DNA from: Algorimicrobium sp002414705
GTDB taxonomy: Bacteria; Bacteroidota; Bacteroidia; Flavobacteriales; Flavobacteriaceae
NCBI GenBank assembly: GCA_963972425.1
Contig: CAXAUF010000027.1
Span: 1 to 37,054, forward strand
Reading direction: 5' to 3'
DNA: 37,054 nucleotides
Below are positions 32,826 through 37,054 of this stretch, one piece after another. Below the pieces are notes generated by a model. That model searched no databases, was not told the DNA's origin, and was given only the letters and a program-made list of their open reading frames with translations. Position 1 is the stretch's first letter. The number at the start of each line of letters is the position of its first letter. A program made the translations under genes and the position numbers.

Positions 32826-34676
32826 ATGGAAAAACTATGGAATTATGAAAAAATTTCAGCGCCATTTGTGGAAGGTGATTACACCTATTTCTATAAAAAT
32901 GACGGACTTCAAAATCAATCGGTTTTATATAGAAAAGATAAAGACGGAAATGAAGACATCTTTTTAGATCCGAATTCGTTTTCAAAAGAAGGCACAACAT
33001 CTTTAGGAGGTTTAAGTTTTACCAAAGATGGATCTATGGCAGCCTATGCCATTTCCGAAGGTGGAAGCGATTGGCGAAAAATTATTGTCCTGAAAACTGA
33101 AAACAAAGAAATTATAGGAGATACCATTATTGATGTGAAATTCAGCGATATGTCTTGGTACAAAAACGAAGGATTTTATTATTCGAGCTATGAGAAACCA
33201 AAAGGCAGCGAATTATCAGCAAAAACGGATCAACACCGTTTATTTTACCATAAATTAGGAACAGCTCAAAGTGATGATAAAGTAGTTTTTGGTGATACGG
33301 AAAAACGTCGTTATGTAGGTGGTTCTGTAACCGAAGATGAAAATTATTTGGTAATTACCGCAGCAAATTCCACCTACGGTAATGAATTATACATTAAAGA
33401 TTTACGCAACAATAAACCTGTTGTAAAAGTGGTTGCTGATTTTGAAAGTAGTAGTAATGTGATTAATAATGACGGTTCTACATTTTTTGTAGTGACTGAT
33501 TTTGAAGCACCAAATAAACGCATTGTAAAATTTAATTTAAATAAATTTGAACAAGCTCATTGGGAAGATGTCATTTCAGAAACCGAAAATGTTTTATCTG
33601 TATCAAAAGGTGCAGGATATATTTTTGCAGAATATATGAAAGATGCCGTTTCGGTTGTTAAACAATACAATTTTGATGGTACATTAGTACGCGATGTTGA
33701 ATTGCCAGGAATTGGATCTGTTGGTGGTTTTGGAGGTAAAAAAGAAGCGACAACGCTTTACTACTCGTTTACAAACTATACGTCTCCAGGAACTATTTAT
33801 GCTTATAATCCTGAAACTGGAGAATCTTCTGTATATCAAAAACCAGATATCGATTTTAAATCGGATGACTTTGAGTCGAAGCAAGTATTTTACACATCAA
33901 AAGATGGTACCAAAGTACCGATGATTATCACGTATAAAAAAGGCACCGAATTAAACGGAAAAAAACCAACCATGTTGTATGCTTATGGAGGATTCAATAT
34001 TAGTTTAACGCCTTCATTCAGTATTGCAAATGCCGTTTGGTTAGAAAATGGTGGTGTGTACGCTGTTGCTAATTTACGTGGTGGTGGTGAATATGGAAAA
34101 AAATGGCATAATGCTGGCACGCAAATGCAAAAGCAAAATGTATTTGACGATTTTATTGCAGCAGCCGAATACCTAATCAAAGAAAACTATACATCATCAG
34201 ATTATTTAGCTGTAAAAGGCGGATCTAATGGCGGATTATTAGTAGGAGCAACCATGACGCAACGTCCAGATTTAATGAAGGTTGCCATTCCACAAGTAGG
34301 TGTTTTAGATATGTTACGTTACCATACGTTTACAGCAGGAGCAGGTTGGGCGTTTGATTATGGAACATCGGAACAAAGTAAAGAGATGTTTGAATATATT
34401 AAAGGATATTCACCAGTTCACAACGTAAAATCAGGTATCGAATATCCAGCAACTTTAGTAACAACTGGTGATCATGATGATCGCGTAGTACCAGCACATA
34501 GTTTTAAATTTGCTGCTGAATTACAGGACAAGCAAACAGGAACGAATCCAACCTTAATTAGAATTGAGGTGAATGCAGGGCATGGTGCCGGGAAATCAAC
34601 AGAAGCAACCATAAACGAGCAAGTAGATATCCAAGCGTTTACTTTGTATAATATGGGAATTAAAACGTTGAAGTAA
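32826..34676 (+). CDS. Main fragment of the interrupted prolyl oligopeptidase (beta-propeller and catalytic domain)
   Basis: A 616-residue open frame that begins with an ATG three bases after the premature stop. It holds nearly all of the seven-bladed propeller and the whole alpha/beta-hydrolase domain. The nucleophile Ser467 is in KGGSNGGLLVGA, the Asp is in TGDHDDRVVP and the His is in NAGHGAGK. Translation could re-initiate at this ATG. The product would then lack the lipoprotein signal and about 94 N-terminal residues, so it would stay in the cytoplasm and might fold poorly. Confidence 0.75.
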   Translation: MEKLWNYEKISAPFVEGDYTYFYKNDGLQNQSVLYRKDKDGNEDIFLDPNSFSKEGTTSLGGLSFTKDGSMAAYAISEGGSDWRKIIVLKTENKEIIGDTIIDVKFSDMSWYKNEGFYYSSYEKPKGSELSAKTDQHRLFYHKLGTAQSDDKVVFGDTEKRRYVGGSVTEDENYLVITAANSTYGNELYIKDLRNNKPVVKVVADFESSSNVINNDGSTFFVVTDFEAPNKRIVKFNLNKFEQAHWEDVISETENVLSVSKGAGYIFAEYMKDAVSVVKQYNFDGTLVRDVELPGIGSVGGFGGKKEATTLYYSFTNYTSPGTIYAYNPETGESSVYQKPDIDFKSDDFESKQVFYTSKDGTKVPMIITYKKGTELNGKKPTMLYAYGGFNISLTPSFSIANAVWLENGGVYAVANLRGGGEYGKKWHNAGTQMQKQNVFDDFIAAAEYLIKENYTSSDYLAVKGGSNGGLLVGATMTQRPDLMKVAIPQVGVLDMLRYHTFTAGAGWAFDYGTSEQSKEMFEYIKGYSPVHNVKSGIEYPATLVTTGDHDDRVVPAHSFKFAAELQDKQTGTNPTLIRIEVNAGHGAGKSTEATINEQVDIQAFTLYNMGIKTLK

Positions 34677-34704
34677 CTTTATTATAAGCATTTAGTCCGT
34701 CTAG

Positions 34705-34746
34705 AAACCAAAAAAGCCCAAACTTATGTTTGGGCTTTTTTGGTTT
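34705..34746 (+). terminator. Strong bidirectional terminator between prolyl oligopeptidase and the PLP enzyme
   Basis: A 19-bp perfect stem (AAACCAAAAAAGCCCAAAC at 34705-34723 with its complement at 34728-34746) and a TTAT loop, with T-runs on both strands. Confidence 0.93.
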
Positions 34747-34749
34747 TGT

Positions 34750-34822
34750 AATTCAGAATGAAGTATGTGAAGTGAAGAATCTTAAAATCTGATAATTGAG
34801 ATTTCTCCTTTGTCGGAATGTT
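34750..34822. repeat. Decayed REP-like intergenic sequence (candidate)
   Basis: Fragments AATTCAGAATGAAG, GTGAAGTGAAGAATCTT and GAGATTTCTCCTTTGTCGGA resemble pieces of the intergenic REP-like family seen at 18300-18330. They lie between the terminator and the stop of the convergent PLP gene. The relationship is by eye only. Confidence 0.4.
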
Positions 34823-34846
34823 AATGTTCACAAGAATACGATTATC

Positions 34847-36691
34847 TTACATGTTCTTAACAAAATCCAAAAACACGGCTTTATGACGCTCCAAATCCAT
34901 ATTACCAGATAAGGAAGCACGTACAATATAATCTTTATCGCCTTCCTTGGTAGTGCCTTGGGTTGATGTTGCTGGAATGGTCCAATAACAACCTTTTAAT
35001 TGACCATAACTCACACAAAACTTACTTTCTTCTGGGATTTCAGTTATCATTAGGTTGATTAGCTTCAAATTTAAAGTGCGTTTATGTACTTCTTTTTCTT
35101 CAGCAGTATTTCCTTCTGTAGGTAAATCTAATGAAAACACGGAAGGTGTAAAGCTTTGTTTTGCCAAGTCATCTGACACGAAATTAATTTTCGCTTCAGG
35201 TAAAACGTCGTGGATAAAGTTTACAAATTCTCGGGTATTCACATAAGCATCTGCAATCCGTTTATTCATAGACGGTAATTGTTCAGCAAGCAACTCATAT
35301 TGCAATGCGGTTGCTTCGTTATCACAAAGCATCAAATGCTTCGCTATCTTATCCATTAACGCTTCTGTTTTGGTGTTTCCTACAGCGTATCCAGCAGTAC
35401 ATTTTCCGCCACTTGGGAATTTGGAACCACTAGCATAGGAAATGGTCCTAACGGTTGATAGAATTTCTCCTTCGCCTAAAAAGTGCACATTCGGGCAAAA
35501 GGTTTGATCTAAAATAAAAACAGGATCGATTGCTGTTTCACCCGTTGCTGTTTTTCGGACTTTACTCAATACAGCCTTTAAGTCTTCAAGGTTTGGCACT
35601 TCAACTCGTGGGTTTGTTGGAATTTCTGCTATAATGTACGGAACAGCATCTTGTTTGGCAATGCGTTCCAAAACGGTATCAATACTCTGTACCATTTCGT
35701 TATCACCATCTACAGGTAAATCTATAACTTCAACCAAATCCAAGCAATCTGCAACACGTCTGGCTTGGTCATTGGTTCCACCATAACAATTCGGTGGTAC
35801 AATAAATTTGATAGCTTTACCTGTATGATTTTCTTGGGCATCGTGAATGAGTCCCATCATAATAGCATATTGCATAGATAAACCACTTGAAGCTACCAAC
35901 GGTATGGATATAGTGTCTGTAATATGTTTTATGTTATTTAAAACTAGTTCTTTATTGGTATCAATATTTTTTGTATTTGCTGGGAAAGCCGATTTATTGA
36001 CTAATGCTTTTAAAGCTGTTAGCGAATTTTCAGGTGTCATAGCAATGGTTTCACGACGACGTACATGTTGAATATCCGAAATGTAGGATGCGTTTTGTTC
36101 ACCATTTACGAGTAATATACTACCCAAAGGGTTATGGAGATTGATGTAAAAATCTATATTCGGATTTAAAATTGTTTGCTCAATCGTATCTTGATGGGAT
36201 ATAAAAATTGTACTTCCCTTAAAATCAAGAATCGCCTTGGAATTATCAATATGTATTAATTCGAAATTATAACCATACACATCTTTAATCGTTTCCGTAT
36301 AAAAACAGTCTGGTAAGTCTCCAGTATATAGTATCTGGGTGTTTCTGTTTTTCAATAAATTTGTTCTTAAAATAGCCAAAATTGGAATCGTCATGGACGA
36401 AAAACTAATGACATTTTTAGAGTCAAGCTGGTTTAAGTTTGCAATTCCCCATTCTAGCACGCAGGATAAGGGATGACCCAAGCGAATATAATCATAAGCC
36501 GTTGGTAATTTACGTAATGCTGATGTTGTAGCATTATTGGATTTAAATAAGCGTTCAAACTCGCTTAAAAACTCCGTTTTTGCTAACGACTCATCATAAA
36601 TATCTAGTCGATGGGTTGTTAAACGTAGCCAATCTGTTGGCATATTTTCAATAACAGCTTCAATAAAATTTAGCATTTTTGGGTCTTGCAT
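34847..36691 (-). CDS. Large PLP-dependent enzyme of the Cys/Met metabolism (cystathionine gamma-synthase-like) family
   Basis: A 614-residue PLP enzyme. The C-terminal two thirds carry the fold-type I signatures of the Cys/Met family: GLSMQYAIMMGLI, NCYGGTNDQARR, AEIPTNPRVEVPNL, Asp395 in VFILDQTFCP (pairs with the PLP ring nitrogen) and Lys424 in SYASGSKFPSGGKCTAGY (Schiff base). Ordinary members are about 390 residues; this protein has some 250 extra N-terminal residues of a domain that I do not recognise. The reaction (trans-sulfuration, gamma-lyase or another) cannot be told from sequence. It is a single gene and no sulfur-metabolism partner is nearby. Confidence 0.85.
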   Translation of the reverse strand: MQDPKMLNFIEAVIENMPTDWLRLTTHRLDIYDESLAKTEFLSEFERLFKSNNATTSALRKLPTAYDYIRLGHPLSCVLEWGIANLNQLDSKNVISFSSMTIPILAILRTNLLKNRNTQILYTGDLPDCFYTETIKDVYGYNFELIHIDNSKAILDFKGSTIFISHQDTIEQTILNPNIDFYINLHNPLGSILLVNGEQNASYISDIQHVRRRETIAMTPENSLTALKALVNKSAFPANTKNIDTNKELVLNNIKHITDTISIPLVASSGLSMQYAIMMGLIHDAQENHTGKAIKFIVPPNCYGGTNDQARRVADCLDLVEVIDLPVDGDNEMVQSIDTVLERIAKQDAVPYIIAEIPTNPRVEVPNLEDLKAVLSKVRKTATGETAIDPVFILDQTFCPNVHFLGEGEILSTVRTISYASGSKFPSGGKCTAGYAVGNTKTEALMDKIAKHLMLCDNEATALQYELLAEQLPSMNKRIADAYVNTREFVNFIHDVLPEAKINFVSDDLAKQSFTPSVFSLDLPTEGNTAEEKEVHKRTLNLKLINLMITEIPEESKFCVSYGQLKGCYWTIPATSTQGTTKEGDKDYIVRASLSGNMDLERHKAVFLDFVKNM

Positions 36692-36836
36692 ATTTTTACT
36701 TTTAAATAGAGCTGCAAGGTACGGAAATTAGCTATTTTAATGGAATGTTGTGAGAAGTTTTGTTTGGTAAAGTATAGGGATAATGTGCTTTTATATTAAA
36801 AAGATTCTGCTTCCTTTTTTAAGTTTTTTAAAAACA

Positions 36837-36868
36837 AAAAAGCCTCACTAAAAATAGTGAAGCTTTTT
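36837..36868 (-). terminator. Hairpin 1, terminator-like on the minus strand
   Basis: A 14-pair stem (36837-36850 with 36855-36868) around an AAAA tetraloop, with one C-A mismatch at the seventh pair from the loop. On the minus strand T-runs follow (TTTTTTGTTTTT), so it would stop transcripts arriving from the right edge. It abuts repeat copy 1 with no gap. Confidence 0.75.
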
Positions 36869-36923
36869 GTGACCTCGACTGTTGACTCTTCTAACTTTAT
36901 TAAGGATTTAAAAAGCATTTTAT
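36869..36923. repeat. 55-bp direct repeat, copy 1
   Basis: It begins GTGACCTCGACTG and ends AAAAAGCATTTTAT, and is identical over 55 bases to 37000-37054. The distance between copies is 131 bases. It is not a CRISPR-like spacing, nor a tRNA fragment that I can fold. Confidence 0.95.
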
Positions 36924-36962
36924 CGTTCGATTTTGATTTTCCAAAACAGACCCAAAAAAAAT

Positions 36963-36994
36963 ATTCCCAAGAATAAAAAATTATTCTCGGGAAT
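36963..36994 (-). terminator. Hairpin 2, terminator-like on the minus strand
   Basis: ATTCCCAAGAATAA (36963-36976) pairs with TTATTCTCGGGAAT (36981-36994) around an AAAA tetraloop, with one A-C mismatch. The minus strand continues with a run of eight T. It has the same design as hairpin 1 with a different stem sequence, and ends five bases before repeat copy 2. Confidence 0.75.
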
Positions 36995-36999
36995 AAATC

Positions 37000-37054
37000 G
37001 TGACCTCGACTGTTGACTCTTCTAACTTTATTAAGGATTTAAAAAGCATTTTAT
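37000..37054. repeat. 55-bp direct repeat, copy 2 (ends at the window edge)
   Basis: Identical to copy 1 over all 55 bases up to the last base of the window, so its true right end is unknown. Confidence 0.95.

Larger units (their letters stand above)
32544..34676 (+). pseudogene. Prolyl oligopeptidase family lipoprotein, interrupted by an in-frame TAA
   Basis: Family S9A serine peptidase that cuts short peptides after proline. Read straight through, the gene would give about 710 residues, the normal length. It has a lipoprotein signal (MRKSLICVLALTTVLAC), the LYRWLEDD segment near the start of the beta-propeller domain, and a complete C-terminal hydrolase domain. A single TAA at 32820-32822, between KLK and RMEKLWNYEK, stops translation after 92 residues. 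The reading frame is the same on both sides, so this is a nonsense change and not a frameshift. From memory, homologues have an acidic or polar residue here, so GAA or CAA to TAA is the simplest cause. The rest shows no decay. A recent mutation, a sequencing error and stop-codon readthrough all remain possible. Confidence 0.85.
36692..37054. other. Non-coding right end with repeat-hairpin units
   Basis: This 363-base stretch upstream of the PLP gene shows no recognised gene. Its first 140 bases are plain AT-rich sequence that must hold the PLP gene promoter; no full TAnnTTTG match was found there. The remainder holds two hairpins and two copies of a 55-bp repeat, listed separately. Short frames are open on both strands across the repeats, but none has a recognisable product. 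Confidence 0.7.

Noticed and set aside
32544..34676. Prolyl oligopeptidase split read as a frameshift or as two separate genes
   Set aside because: The two open frames are in the same phase and are separated by one stop codon and one codon; together they give one normal-length protein.
36869..36923. Repeat as the 3' end of a tRNA on the minus strand
   Set aside because: GTCGAGGTCAC looks like an acceptor end, but no T-arm with TTCRA, no anticodon arm and no cloverleaf can be formed.
36869..37054. The right-edge repeats as a CRISPR array
   Set aside because: Only two copies are seen, the repeat is at least 55 bp and the gap is 76 bp. The gap contains a terminator-like hairpin, and no cas gene is in the window.
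1..37054. Prophage, IS element, defence island or biosynthetic cluster
   Set aside because: No integrase, transposase, toxin-antitoxin, restriction, cas or large biosynthetic genes were seen; almost all genes are conserved housekeeping ones of even base composition.

Overview
The window is about 37 kb of AT-rich chromosome, and it reads as a member of the Flavobacteriaceae (Bacteroidota). Four things point there. The first is the gene content and order: a DUF3822-like protein beside rsmD, a gcvT-glsA-SDR-pterin dehydratase-yebC run, gyrA followed by a TPR gene, and a thiolase followed by an SH3-NlpC/P60 gene. The second is the repeated TAnnTTTG -7 promoter motif upstream of genes. The third is the near absence of Shine-Dalgarno sites. 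The fourth is Bacteroidota-type lipoprotein and TlpA-like exported proteins. Almost everything here is core or housekeeping. I see no phage, plasmid, defence island, IS transposase, tRNA or CRISPR array.

Layout. Positions 1-1130: the 5' part of dnaX (minus strand, runs off the left edge), then RNase P RNA with its promoter and terminator. 1.2-3.3 kb: rsmD, a DUF3822-like gene and a membrane protein, all overlapping on the minus strand. 3.4-8.6 kb (plus): a RecD-like helicase, then kdsB, a HAD phosphatase, a KdnB-like Kdo oxidase, a PlsC-type acyltransferase and a small membrane protein; this is an envelope/LPS cluster. 8.6-10.1 kb: a carboxypeptidase-regulatory-like exported protein. 10.2-14.2 kb (minus): gcvT, glsA, an SDR, pterin-4a-carbinolamine dehydratase and yebC. 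14.4-18.2 kb: an exported M24 aminopeptidase, a GNAT enzyme and the bifunctional NAD(P)HX repair enzyme. 18.4-24.1 kb: a TlpA-like lipoprotein, hutH, a STAS/SpoIIAA-like protein and clpC. 24.4-28.3 kb: gyrA and a TPR protein. 28.3-32.5 kb: an NlpC/P60 peptidase, a thiolase and, divergent from them, a 7TM-HD (PgpH-like) phosphohydrolase. 32.5-36.7 kb: a prolyl oligopeptidase lipoprotein interrupted by one in-frame stop, and a large PLP enzyme of the Cys/Met metabolism family. The last 190 bases hold two identical 55-bp repeats, each next to a different hairpin of the same design; the second copy ends exactly at the window edge.

Most worth a second look: (1) the right-edge repeat-plus-variable-hairpin units, which I cannot assign to any known element; (2) the single TAA codon splitting an otherwise intact prolyl oligopeptidase; (3) a KdnB-like gene in the kdsB cluster with no KdnA aminotransferase beside it; (4) an (AT)8 tract running into the gcvT start codon; (5) a 26-bp perfect palindrome beside yebC; (6) decayed REP-like intergenic sequences. 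All functional names come from recognising motifs and families by eye; no database search was run.
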